Positions 10,730 through 21,222 of a stretch of 64,000 nucleotides of DNA are shown here, one piece after another; position 1 is the stretch's first letter; the number at the start of each line of letters is the position of its first letter. The position numbers were made by a program, and so were the translations under genes. The notes below the pieces were generated by a model that was given only the letters and a program-made list of their open reading frames with translations, searched no databases and was not told where the DNA came from. The DNA is from Daldinia sp. FL1419 (taxonomy: Eukaryota > Ascomycota > Sordariomycetes > Xylariales > Hypoxylaceae), in the NCBI GenBank assembly GCA_025201765.1, contig MU623386.1, positions 124,001-188,000 on the forward strand. Direction: 5' to 3'.

Positions 10730-12678
10730 ATGGCTACCTCTTCGCGACGACCTGATGCGCTTCAACGCCCACAGAAGCACCAAAAGCAGCACTATCAGAG
10801 ACGCGCCCATTTGACCCATCCCAATCCCCATCCCAATTCCAATAATCCCCATCAGCAGAGTACAACTAATCACACAACTAATTCCAATATAAAAAATATT
10901 AACCCGACTACTGCAAGTCTTGACGCTAATAGCGTGGCTGCTAAACATGCTCATGTCATCGCGACACATATCAAGACGCGAAACTCGCAGAATATCCAGA
11001 ATATCCTTCAACAGACCAGTCCTTCGCGAATGAAGCGCCCTCTAGATCCTATCGCTAGTAACTACGACCCTTCCAAGACCAAAAGAGCTCGAATTACCGT
11101 CGAGATCCTGGCCAGACCCATTTCTCCTGCCAATCCTCCTAAGCCCATCGCCGTGAATACTGCAAAGTCTCAATCAGACCTTCAAACCGAAACTCATACG
11201 AACGAGTCCCCGGTCGCATCCACACAAAACACACAGATTCCCCCTGTCCAACAAGAAGTTATCAAGACGGCGACAGCAATAGAACCAGGTTTAAAAAAAC
11301 ACAAGGAAAAGGCTATCAATGGAATTAAACATGAGCTCGATAGACTGCAGCCGAAGGCAACTGATACCAATTCGGCAGCAGAACGGCCTGGTCGCAAGTT
11401 GCGGTCACAGGAGGCGACTCGTTTCAAGAGCGAGTTGTCAGCATATTTCCCCGATTATGATGAAGTAATCGGGAACGATCCAAAAGAGCAACGTAAGTGT
11501 AACAAACTATTCACGATTCCCAATTGAATATTATCAATCCCCCCCTTTTCTTCTTTTTTTTTTTTTTTTTCTTTCTCTCATGTTCAATCGCTAATACGAA
11601 GATTTTAGACATTCTTAACCTCGATACCCCAATTGTTCTCGTCGATACCAATCCCCCTCAGAATGCCTCTCATCAATCACAGCCCCCTGTGCCCCCTCCA
11701 GATACAGCGCTAGGCGCCGGCGACCGGCCCCACAATACGTATAATACAGTGCGAACTTACGGTGATCATTTGTTTACTAACCTGTACGACTCTCAACGGA
11801 TTGATTTCAGCTTTCTTGAAGCACGATATAATGGCAAGGATGTTGAAGACCCTTTACCAGATGCTTATTTTTGGCCTGCGCATAAAAAAGCTGAAAGGCT
11901 AGAGAAATCAATCCGAAATACGGAAAAGGGTCGTGCACAACATGAAAAGGACCAGATTATTCGGCTGCTCAATGAGCTCCAAGGCCACGACTGGCTAAGA
12001 ACTATGGGTGTTAGCGGTGTTACTGAAAGCCGCAAAAAGACCTTCGAGCCTGCTCGAGATCACTTTATAAAAGGTTGCCAAGCAATTCTGGAGAAGTTTC
12101 GTGTATGGAGCCAGGAAGAGAAAAAGCGGAAGCTTATGAAGGAACGCGCGTTAGCGGAGGAAGCCGAGGAAAACGAAGAAGATGAAACCGAGGTGGAGGA
12201 GGAGGAGGAGGACGACGACGACGACGACGAAGAAGAACAACTAAGCCAGGAAGGAACTTCGGACGAGGATGAGGAGATGGGCGACGTTGAAACAGATAAC
12301 GATGATATTCCAGAAGATGTGAGCGACGGCGATCCTCCGGACTACAGCGACGCAGATGCATCCGCAAGGCAACTTCTCGATGAGGCGTTGGCGCGGGCTA
12401 AATATACTGCACCGAGCTCTAAGAGATCTCGGGGTGAGCCACCGCCGAAGTCTCCCGAACCTCATGTGGCGAAAGAGTTTATATCATTTTTCGGTAAGAG
12501 ACACCAACGTGAAGCCGCTCTCAACAAGACACGGCGAAGAGGAAGGACTGTTGTCGCCTGGGGTCATCCTGTCCCAGATATGGCTCAATATGACTTTGAG
12601 TTGCCGGAGGAATACCGGGACACTGAAACTTTGAAGGCCCATGAGAGACAAAAGAGGCGAGAACGGCGTCAGCGTTAG
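10730..12678 (+). CDS. SAS4-domain protein, histone acetyltransferase complex subunit
   Basis: A 610-aa nuclear protein in two exons, 10730-11492 and 11609-12678. The intron holds a T17 tract and joins EQ-HILNLDTPIVLVD in phase 1. Residues 1-250 are Gln/His/Asn/Pro-rich, probably disordered, with basic patches. The region around residues 295-415 matches what I know of the 'Something about silencing, SAS, complex subunit 4' domain: YGDHLFTNLYDSQRIDFSFL, then KAERLEKSIRNTEKGRAQHE and HDWLRTMGVSG. A long Glu/Asp tract follows (about 440-500), then a basic C-terminus with FFGKRHQRE. Yeast Sas4 scaffolds the SAS complex (Sas2 acetyltransferase, H4K16). The same role here is an inference from the domain. 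An in-frame upstream extension to 10634 exists; I prefer the ATG at 10730, which starts the basic N-terminus. Confidence 0.82.
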
Positions 12679-13878
12679 CATTGATTCACTAAAACCGGAG
12701 TGCTAGGGCCATTGTGTTTGCCTTGGGGATATAAGGCAATACCTACCTACCTAAGGAGTAGTTGTTGTTTTTATTGCTGGACCGTGAAAACATTGAAGTT
12801 CCCATTCACCTGAGTGTATGCGATTCGACTAAATATGGTCTTTAATTCGTACGTGGCACTCTTGCAGAAATTTTATTTTCAAGTGCCCGTAATGTAATAA
12901 TACGCTCGAGCATGTAGCAAGTAAATTGCAATACGATACCTATAGGCATCACTAGTGTATAGGAGGTATGGAAGCGTGTTTAAGGGCGTTACTCGGGGTG
13001 AACTCGCATGTATATTAGGAGGACAAAATGCTTTAAAATGGAATGTAGCAATATCATCAAGGACAATATGAGACGTATAATAAACCAAGTATTTTAATTA
13101 TTTGAACCGGAGTTTGATGCAAATATCTAATCGGTATTGGTAGGGGTTGTGTACATATATCGTCCTCTCCGGACCTCACCTTTTTTTCAGTCAACATGGA
13201 CATGCAGGTTGTTCTATTAGAGGTACATCGGGTATGTACATGGCATGTGTACCTACAAGTATTCCATTAGGTACCTAGGTACCTACTAAAGGTGGGTACC
13301 TGCCCGGGCACTGAGTAAAGTTTAAAAGACAGTATGTACCTAGGTACTTTGGGTGCCCACTAAAATATGAGTCTTTTGAGCACGGGCACTATTATCGATT
13401 AAGGTTCACTTTGCAGAAGCTTTGTAACATGGCCGGCGCAGCAGCTACGTAGGGTCGGAAAGATCGAGGTGGGAGCTTTCTCAAACTGCGCTCGAGGTCG
13501 TTGTTAATCGCTACCGACCTTTCTTCCAACAAAAGCACATTTTCCTTATATTCACACCTAGTTATATCGTATAAAGATCAACCACTATTAATCTACCACC
13601 CGATACGGTGGTCAATAATATTTCACCGTATGATACGCGTATCGAAGCCGCTATTTCTCAGCGCGCTTTGCAATCGCGCATGAGGCCGAACTAACATAAA
13701 ATACCAACATTTATTTTCCCCTTCTTCGACGTTAAATACACCTTTGTCCTTGTGGGAGGCTTCTTTTCCAACGGCCGCCTCCTTCCAGTGTGATACATTC
13801 GTAAACATAATCTAGAAATACGATAGCTACCGATGAATACGACAACTTCATAGCAAAGCGGCCTCGCAAACGCTCAAC
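12679..13878. other. Intergenic region, SAS4-domain gene / TAF2
   Basis: 1.2 kb without a supported gene. It has a (TACC)3 tract near 12740 and exact TACCTAGGTA copies at 13272-13281 and 13337-13346, with GGTACC variants between them. Small open frames at 12879-13088 (-), 13501-13683 (+) and 13623-13808 (-) show no recognisable content. The last 300 bases should hold the TAF2 promoter. Confidence 0.55.
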
Positions 13879-16800
13879 ATGCCTGGCATAGTAGAGCCAG
13901 AACCTGCTGAGGCAGGCGGCACCCCTCCTGTTGAGCTTCCTGTCGATAATACTCCTCCTCGCCCTTACGTCGTTCTTACCCAGAGTGTCGATATCGAGAT
14001 CGATTTTGCTCAAAAGCGCGCCCACGGGCGATCAGATATCCTAATCAGTCCTATCCTTGATATTTCCGAAGTCTTTATCGATGCCCGTCAATGCGATATC
14101 GATGTAACTCAGATCACCGTTAGCAACTGTGAGGTAGAAGCCTCCTATACCGACCCTTGCGAAGCAATACGAACACCTGAACACTACCGGTGGTCAGCAA
14201 CTCAGTGGCCGCTTAAGAAACGACGCATGTTACCGTTGCTGCACCATAAACGCAAGGAAGTGTCAGCGCTAGACCAGGACTTCAAGTGGTGTACTCCCCT
14301 CGATGGGTCTATTAAGGTCAAACTTCCAAGCAAAGACGAAGTATTACAGAAGAATAAGCACTCTCAGAAATCTGACCAGCAAGATATTCTCCTGCATCCA
14401 GATGGTACGATAGGTGGCTACAGGGTCCGTATTCCCTTCAAGTTAAAAAATGTTTGTGATGGCCTCCAATTCGTCGGCGTCGACGAAGCGGATATTCGAT
14501 ACCCTCACGTATATACTCGTCACTCTGTTGAACCCGGCACGGCGTCTGCTATCTTCCCCTGTATCGATGACCCCGGCACGCGGAATTCTTGGAAAATTTC
14601 AATCACCTGTCCTCGGACCCTCGGTGATGCTTTCCGTAAGCCACCTACGACACAGCAATATAAAGGATCTGACTCTTCGAACGGAAACCGCAAACAGAAA
14701 AATGACGAAGAGCCAAGAACGGTAGAAATTGCCCTCACGGAGGAAGACAAAATGCTGGATATGACCGTCGTCTGTTCGGGATATTTGACTGGCGAAGTGG
14801 TTCACAAAGACGACGAAACCAAGAAGACAATGACTTTCGAGATCGATCGTAATAAGGCAGCGAAGCATATCGGTTTCGCCGTTGGGCCTTTTGAGCACGT
14901 GGATTTGTGGTCAGAATTCCGTAGCGAGGAGGATGACACCAAACTCGGTGCCAATGCCGTCAAAGTTCATGGATACTGCCTTCCAGGTCGCGCGGAGGAA
15001 GTCCGAAATACTTGTTCTACTCTAGTCACGGCTGTGGATTATTTTGTGCTCACCTTCGGCCGGTACCCCTTTGAGAGTTACAAGGTCTGCTTCGTCGACG
15101 ATATGATTGAGGACACTATACCTCTATGCGCTTTCTCGCTTTGCAGCACCAGGCTACTCTACCCTGCGGATATGATTGATACGGAAGTGGACACGACGAG
15201 AACACTGGTATATTCACTAGCTAGCCAGTGGTTTGGTGTCAACATCGTCCCCAACACAAAAGGAGACATCTGGCTTGTCGTTGGGATAGCCTGGTTTCTA
15301 ACTGACCATTTTATGAAGATGCTATGTGGAAACAATGAATACAGGTTTCGGATGAAGTCAATGTCAGATCGCCTTGTCGAAGTCGACGTAAAACGGCCAT
15401 CTCTACAAGATATAGGCGAGCATCTATACCTAGGCAGCTTTGAGGTGGACTTCATGAATCTCAAGGCACCCCTAGTATTATTCATTCTAGATCGCCGTCT
15501 CTCCAAGTCATCTAGCTCCACGGGCATATCCAAGATTATATCTCGGATGGTCAGCAAAGCAAATACGTCAGGTCAGCCCTGCGACGAGGTTTTGGAATCC
15601 AATGCATTCCGCAAGGCTTGCGAGAAGGCTGGAAGTACAAAACTAGAAGACTTCTGGAATCAATGGGTGCTCATGTCCGGATGCCCAAGGTTCGAAGTCT
15701 TCCAGCGCTTTAACAAGAAGAAATTATGCGTTGAATTGACACTTCGGCAGACCCAGGACCAAGCTCTTCGTAAGCCCAGGCCTCTTGACAAGGATGATTT
15801 CTGGAGGGATGTTATGGAGGAGAATCATGCGGTTTACGCGGCCGAGTTGCCACATTTTTTCCTCGGACCCATGACTATCCGGATCCACGAGGCAGACGGG
15901 ACACCCTACGAACACATAGCTACCATCAAGGAAGATAGCCCTGGATACGTAAAGTTCTTCATACCTTATAACACGAAATATAAGCGACTCAAGCGGAACC
16001 GCCAACAACGGGATAAGGTATCGAATAACAATGCGAAAGGGAACGAGGATGGTCACACAGATCTCTACTATTTAGGAGATGTTATGCAACACCAGGAAGA
16101 AATGGATGAATGGGGCTTCATCGATTGGGATGCTGAAACAGAAGCAAAAATGGATCAGGAGTCCTACGAATGGATACGCATGGATGCTGATTTTGAGTGG
16201 TTATGTGAAATGCAAACGAACCTCCCAGCTTACATGTACGCATCGCAGCTACAGCAAGATAAAGACGTTGTCGCGCAGCAAGATTCCATGCTCTTTCTGC
16301 GTAGGAGCTTCTCTAAGACGGGCCCACACCCTCTTGTCTCAACTATACTAACTCGTACCGTCTTGGATCATCGATATTACTATGGCATACGCGTCATGGC
16401 AGCCGAGGAACTTCCCCGTCATGCAGTTAACGACCATGTGAATTGGATAGGACTTCGGCACCTAATGAAAATCTTCCAGCACTTCTTTTGTCACCCAGGG
16501 ACATATACACCCATGCCAAATGACTTTTCTAATAAACGTCAATACTTAATCCAACGTACTATTCCAGAAGCCGTAGCTCGCATACGTGGCGAAGACGGTA
16601 AATGCCCTAAGGATGCTCGCATGTTTATCCTTGAGCAACTTCGAGCCAACGACAATTCGACCAACATTTACTCCGACCAGCCGTATATCTGCAGGCTAAT
16701 CAAAGCCTTAGCTATTTGTCAAATTCCAGATGAGAAGAAGGCCAGGCAACAAAAGTCCATGTCTTTCGCCTTTGATGACGCCGATGGAGATGAGATAATG

Positions 16801-18645
16801 GCTGATCATATTGATTCTGAGCCGGAGGAATTCCGCAAGGTAGCAATGGAGGAGATCGAGCGATACCGTAGGAGGGATGAGTATTCTCCCTCGTACCAAA
16901 ATTGTTTTACTATAGCCGCACTTGAGGCTCTCTGTCTTTTAATGAAGGCGGAAGTTATGAAAAAGGACCCCGTTATGTTCGTTCAATACCTCCAGGACCA
17001 AACCTATGACCTAGTCCGTATCAAGGCCTGCGAATCACTTGTTGAGCTGGGAATGTTGAGCAATCCCAAGTTCTTACGATTTTTCCTAAATTTAGCCAGT
17101 ACTGATCCTTCACCGTTCGTTCGAGACCGACTCTTCAAAGCCCTCTGCCGTGGCTTCGCCAGCGTCGCTATTGGGGAAAATGAGCGGCCAGAGGAGCGTG
17201 TGCAAAACCAGCCGGCAGGGGAAGACCTCATAGTCGAGCATGACAGCGAAATAATGGAGGCAAGAAAGAAGGATAAGATGCGGAAGGAGGATCTTTCAGT
17301 TGCGCTCGCAGCCTTGAAGAAGGAAACTACGGACGATGAAAACTTACAAGAAGCTATTTGGAGTGCGATAGACTCGCCTGTCCTGACTGTATCAGAACGA
17401 ATTAACTTCCTCGAGCTATGCTCTATACTAGTCGAAGACGACCCATCCCTGGTCTTGACTTTCAGTTATCCTACCTATTGGACCGTCGAGCGTGGCGAAA
17501 AGAGCAGATCTAAATGCTTAGTGACATTCAAGCAGCATTTTAGGAGAAAGCCACGCAAGGTATACGCTACACAACCTTTGCCGTCCAAACCAGAACCTAA
17601 ACGAACTATCACTTTAAACCTCAACCGGAACGTCAGCTTAGGTTCGAAAGCAACAACGCCTTCAACCACCCAGGCTCCTCCACTACCCTCGCCAGCTATT
17701 GCCGTGTCTAAGCCTTCGGAAACCGTCCCTACACCCAAGCCTACCGCTCTCCCTTCTCTGAAGCCGACATTTGCATCGAAGGAAAGAGAGTCTCTCCCTT
17801 CTACAAAGCAATCCGCCATCCAAGAATCAAAGGAAAAGATGATTCAGAAACACCCAAAACAGCCGGCCGCCTCCGTTGCATCCCGGGGAAGTCCCATGCC
17901 GAGTTCTCAGGAGAGATTTAAACATGGCGATTCGCATAAGGATAGCATTTCAGTCCAGGCCCCTGTACGGCCAACAGTTGAACTTCCGCAATCCGAGCCG
18001 AGAGCAGCGCCCCCGAAAGTGAATGCGAATAGTCATTTAGCTCCATTGAAATATTCAAAGCCCTTGAAACGGGCGAGCACGGAAGGTGATGGCCCTCGGC
18101 CAACCAAGATGGTCAAACTTGACACTTCTAAGATCCCTCGAACAGAATTAGAAAAATTTGGGAAACGACCGAAGCGCAAGACATTAGTCACGGTAAAGTT
18201 CAAGGCCTGGGATAAATTGGTGATCAAAAGAAAAGACAATACGCCCCAAGCGGGTTCGATCCGAGCTACGCCTAAGCACCGTAGACCTGAGGACAAGATC
18301 GGTGGCTCCAGCCAGCGTCCGGGCGCTCGTCCGGCTTCCCCCGCCGCTAGGGTTTCCGATTTCGCTTCTATGAGATCATCTTCAGCAGCCCAATCATTTT
18401 CCCAAAAGCCCCCTTCCAAACCCGGTTCTTTTAAGGCGCCATCGCATTCCTCTCAGTCAAGCGGAAGCAATGGGAAGCCACGAAAACCTCTTCCAGAAAT
18501 GCGCAAACCCCTTCCTTCAGCAGCACCAGCTAGCAATCCCGCACCACCAAAGCAGCCTCCCCCATCCTCATCCCCCACAGCACCAAAGGGACCGACCAAG
18601 CTTAAGATCAAACTGAAGCCACCTACCTCGGGGTCGCCAGGTTAA
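13879..18645 (+). CDS. TAF2: Transcription initiation factor TFIID subunit 2
   Basis: A single-exon, 1588-aa protein. TAF2 is the TFIID subunit that contacts the core-promoter initiator region. It opens with the beta-sandwich start of an M1 aminopeptidase-like fold (YVVLTQSVDIEIDFAQKRAH). The segments DEADIRYPHVYTRHSVEPGT and AIFPCIDDPGTRNSWK carry the M1 substrate-domain signature. The metallopeptidase motif is lost: where active enzymes have HELAHQWFG, this protein has YSLASQWFG at residues 445-453, so it should be catalytically dead, as known for TAF2. A helical-repeat region follows to about residue 1200. The last 350 residues are Pro/Ser/Lys-rich and disordered with several basic patches. 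The ATG at 13879 follows AACA, a usual fungal start context. Neighbouring genes are not functionally linked as an operon. Confidence 0.95.
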   Translation: MPGIVEPEPAEAGGTPPVELPVDNTPPRPYVVLTQSVDIEIDFAQKRAHGRSDILISPILDISEVFIDARQCDIDVTQITVSNCEVEASYTDPCEAIRTPEHYRWSATQWPLKKRRMLPLLHHKRKEVSALDQDFKWCTPLDGSIKVKLPSKDEVLQKNKHSQKSDQQDILLHPDGTIGGYRVRIPFKLKNVCDGLQFVGVDEADIRYPHVYTRHSVEPGTASAIFPCIDDPGTRNSWKISITCPRTLGDAFRKPPTTQQYKGSDSSNGNRKQKNDEEPRTVEIALTEEDKMLDMTVVCSGYLTGEVVHKDDETKKTMTFEIDRNKAAKHIGFAVGPFEHVDLWSEFRSEEDDTKLGANAVKVHGYCLPGRAEEVRNTCSTLVTAVDYFVLTFGRYPFESYKVCFVDDMIEDTIPLCAFSLCSTRLLYPADMIDTEVDTTRTLVYSLASQWFGVNIVPNTKGDIWLVVGIAWFLTDHFMKMLCGNNEYRFRMKSMSDRLVEVDVKRPSLQDIGEHLYLGSFEVDFMNLKAPLVLFILDRRLSKSSSSTGISKIISRMVSKANTSGQPCDEVLESNAFRKACEKAGSTKLEDFWNQWVLMSGCPRFEVFQRFNKKKLCVELTLRQTQDQALRKPRPLDKDDFWRDVMEENHAVYAAELPHFFLGPMTIRIHEADGTPYEHIATIKEDSPGYVKFFIPYNTKYKRLKRNRQQRDKVSNNNAKGNEDGHTDLYYLGDVMQHQEEMDEWGFIDWDAETEAKMDQESYEWIRMDADFEWLCEMQTNLPAYMYASQLQQDKDVVAQQDSMLFLRRSFSKTGPHPLVSTILTRTVLDHRYYYGIRVMAAEELPRHAVNDHVNWIGLRHLMKIFQHFFCHPGTYTPMPNDFSNKRQYLIQRTIPEAVARIRGEDGKCPKDARMFILEQLRANDNSTNIYSDQPYICRLIKALAICQIPDEKKARQQKSMSFAFDDADGDEIMADHIDSEPEEFRKVAMEEIERYRRRDEYSPSYQNCFTIAALEALCLLMKAEVMKKDPVMFVQYLQDQTYDLVRIKACESLVELGMLSNPKFLRFFLNLASTDPSPFVRDRLFKALCRGFASVAIGENERPEERVQNQPAGEDLIVEHDSEIMEARKKDKMRKEDLSVALAALKKETTDDENLQEAIWSAIDSPVLTVSERINFLELCSILVEDDPSLVLTFSYPTYWTVERGEKSRSKCLVTFKQHFRRKPRKVYATQPLPSKPEPKRTITLNLNRNVSLGSKATTPSTTQAPPLPSPAIAVSKPSETVPTPKPTALPSLKPTFASKERESLPSTKQSAIQESKEKMIQKHPKQPAASVASRGSPMPSSQERFKHGDSHKDSISVQAPVRPTVELPQSEPRAAPPKVNANSHLAPLKYSKPLKRASTEGDGPRPTKMVKLDTSKIPRTELEKFGKRPKRKTLVTVKFKAWDKLVIKRKDNTPQAGSIRATPKHRRPEDKIGGSSQRPGARPASPAARVSDFASMRSSSAAQSFSQKPPSKPGSFKAPSHSSQSSGSNGKPRKPLPEMRKPLPSAAPASNPAPPKQPPPSSSPTAPKGPTKLKIKLKPPTSGSPG

Positions 18646-20613
18646 GACCTGCTCTAGGTCGATTAGAACGCTCAGGATTTGATATACCAATGCGTATATT
18701 ATCACTTTGTCGGTTCGGGTATGAGGCACGACATGATACCCACTAAGCTTAGCAGGTCTTCTTTACCTCGGAGGGTTTTTTTTTCGCGGGTATTTTTACC
18801 CTTTGTTTTGTTTTTTCTCTGCATGGCACGGCATTGGCGTTCGGAGCACAACGATACAGTTCTTGGCCAGGACATGGTTATATCTTTTCCGCGTGTGTGC
18901 CCACGTCCCACCAGAAAATGACGGTATGGCGAATGGACGGCGAGCAGTGAATGAATGGATGGACGGACGGATGGATATAATTCTCTGAGACTTGCTGTCC
19001 CCAGGCGACTGTGCCTGTTTTATGGCCCTGGCATTGATACCTAGCAAATTGTGAGCAGGGGAGGGAGGAAAGGAGGAAGTCTGGAATACGTGCGTGTATA
19101 CTATCAGGAGGTAGTGGAGCCCAATAAGTGGTAGCGGTGATCAAGCTTTTATCAACGCAGAATGTGATGCTCCATTATGTGCAAAGATATCTTGAAGCGT
19201 AACCAACATTTATATATGCCTACAAAGTGACCAAGCTCTTGGCCTCATAATAGGTAGGCGTGAATTCATAATACATTCAACATAACTTCAGCATTTGTAC
19301 CGCCCACCTTTATTTATCAAATTGCGGGTGGAGTATACGACATGATTTAGACATAAGTGAAATGTGGTGTTCATCTGGTGTCAATTATTATCCCTCCATT
19401 CTTATGCTAGAAAACTTAGTAGCCATCATCACCCCTTGTCTGCCCTTGTCTCCCCTAATCCCCAATTCAATCCAATCCGATCCAGAACCTGATTCCTAGA
19501 GACATATCTCGTTCCTTTCTTCCCTTTATCCAGTTTGGCACGGCAGCATGTTCTGGGATGTCTAGAGCAGTATTGTTCCTTAGATAAGTATATAACAATA
19601 GCTTAGTGTAGATAAGCCATAGAGGTAACTTACATGCTGAACATGTCCTTTCTCTTCGCTCCGCTCCGTCCTTCCTACAATAGTATCCACAAGCTCATAT
19701 AGCAAGCACACACCGGCACACCCATCCACTTACGAACCCATTCACCTACCCAGCTCTTACCACACACCAGGCAAATCACCAAACCATCCGTAAACCCACC
19801 GCTCATGGCCAACATTTCCTGGTTTCCACCCCGTCCCGTCGGGAGTCCCATCTTCATCACATTGAATTGTCCCGTTATGCAATATGCAGCTGACCAACCA
19901 CGAGGGTAGGTAGCGCTTGACTTATAAGCAGAACCAAGCCGCTCTAGAGCGCAGAAGAGCCTTCGGCAGTCTCGCGAGGCGAAACGCTAGGATTCTGTGC
20001 AGGCGAGCTAATGATGGGATAGAACTTCTTCTGGGGGAGGCTTCACCGTACTCTGACGGTTGAAAGATGGGAGGATGGCTGGTGTTTGGATAATGTGTGA
20101 AGGGAGTAGAGGGGGGAGAGTGAGAAGAGTAGGAAGATGGGTAGTGCAGATGTTGGGTTGATATTGAGCGATGGTGAAAAAATACTATACTTAGCAGGCA
20201 AGGCTCTCATTGACACTAGACTGATCTTTGTGATCATATATATATTGAAAAGCTTCACTGCTACGCGGAAGTTAGTAATGGCTGTGTTGTAGAACAAAAC
20301 TACCGCCCAACTCTCGAACCTAGGATACCCCAGCCAGCTTAGCGACGTAGCCAGCTTAGCGACGTGGACAGCTCCGTCACAGGGTGGCCGCGGGGGGATG
20401 GTGAATGACATAGGAAACGGGATAGACTTACTATTTCGCTGTGTTCTTAGCATGGCTAGCATACCATATCAGGTGTCCCCGTAGCTATTACCCCATTCCA
20501 TTCTGATATAATATAGTTCCTTAACGCCTAAGCGACAGCAAGGCGACAGCAAGGTACGCCGGGCCCACACCAATTCAACACAGCATTCAACGAATGAGCG
20601 CAATGGAAGGGTC
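18646..20613. other. Intergenic region downstream of TAF2 and CDC26
   Basis: A convergent region of 2 kb with no gene I can support. A GGAT/GGAC tract lies at about 18950-18972 and a 17-bp tandem duplication at 20334-20367. On the minus strand, 20160-20020 is pyrimidine- and CA-rich like a fungal 5' leader. It is followed by short frames at 19675-19860 and a GTAAGT donor near 19643, so a small spliced minus-strand gene is possible. No assembly gave a protein I recognise. Confidence 0.45.
20334..20367. repeat. 17-bp tandem duplication
   Basis: Two adjacent copies of CCAGCTTAGCGACGTAG (second copy ends GG). A further short direct repeat (GCGACAGCAAG) occurs near 20533-20555. Confidence 0.9.
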
Positions 20614-21222
20614 CTACCTCCGTCTCGACCCTGCCCCAGCCGTCGATCCTGCGATGCCTATCCTCTCTTCTCTGCTCCGCGTCATCATTCGTGCCGGTGC
20701 CGGGGGCAGTGCCGCAGATGTCGGTTCTGTGCTTCCCTGTCTGCTAGTCGCTGACCGAGTAGTCGTTCTTCCGGTCTGAGAGGTGGTTGTGCTTCCGCTA
20801 GCGCCGGTGATGCGTTGCATGCGCGTGGAAGGGACGGCGGCAGGGGTTGTGTGTTGGCTCCGTGTCGCTCGCACTTGCTGAATGTATGCAGCGCGTGCTT
20901 GGCCAGGTGATTGCTCGCGCCTATTGAATTGTTCGCGGGCGGCGCGGCGAGGTGCGGTTATAAAAGGGTCGCTTGTGTCGGCCTCATCTGCGTCGACATC
21001 AACGTCTTGCATGTCTTCGTCATCCTCCATTTGTGGTGGCGACGGTGTCAGAGACGAGGAAGAAGTGTCCATTGCAGTGGGTTGTGGTTGCAATGGGTGG
21101 GAGGGTGCGTGCGAAGATGCTTGGTTTTGCGACTGCGGTTGCATAGCTGCGAGGCGGCGGTCTTCATAGGCAGCGACATCCTCGGCGGTGAGGGTAAGTG
21201 TAGTTGGTGGGCGACGAAGCAT
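20614..21222 (-). CDS. CDC26: Anaphase-promoting complex subunit CDC26
   Basis: A single-exon, 202-aa protein starting MLRRPPTTLTLTAEDVAAYE. This matches the conserved N-terminal peptide of Cdc26 (human form begins [20 protein letters not shown]), which packs inside the TPR groove of Cdc16/APC6 and stabilises it in the APC/C ubiquitin ligase. Only the first 25 or so residues are conserved in the family. The remainder is Ser/Thr/Gln/Pro-rich with an acidic stretch (DDEDMQDVDVDADEADTSD, about 70-90) and an Arg-rich end, all probably disordered. Fungal Cdc26 proteins often carry such tails; 202 aa is long compared with human (85 aa). The initiator methionine itself takes part in the Cdc16 contact, which supports this exact start. 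Convergent with TAF2. Confidence 0.88.
   Translation of the reverse strand: MLRRPPTTLTLTAEDVAAYEDRRLAAMQPQSQNQASSHAPSHPLQPQPTAMDTSSSSLTPSPPQMEDDEDMQDVDVDADEADTSDPFITAPRRAAREQFNRREQSPGQARAAYIQQVRATRSQHTTPAAVPSTRMQRITGASGSTTTSQTGRTTTRSATSRQGSTEPTSAALPPAPARMMTRSREERIGIAGSTAGAGSRRR

Noticed and set aside
19675..19930. Possible ATP synthase subunit k (Atp19)-like peptide (AAYCITGQ, EMLAMSGG)
   Set aside because: The resemblance is limited to a few residues. The expected Gly-Arg-x-Val and the C-terminal PPIN block are absent in every splice arrangement I tried.
20281..20345. tRNA-like B box (GGTTCGAG) on the minus strand
   Set aside because: The flanking bases do not form a T-arm or acceptor stem, and no A box lies at the right distance. 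No tRNA or 5S rRNA gene was recognised anywhere in the window.
20043..20462. 139-codon minus-strand frame
   Set aside because: It crosses a 17-bp duplication and a CT-rich leader-like stretch. Its composition (Ser/Leu/Pro runs) reflects the pyrimidine bias rather than a protein.
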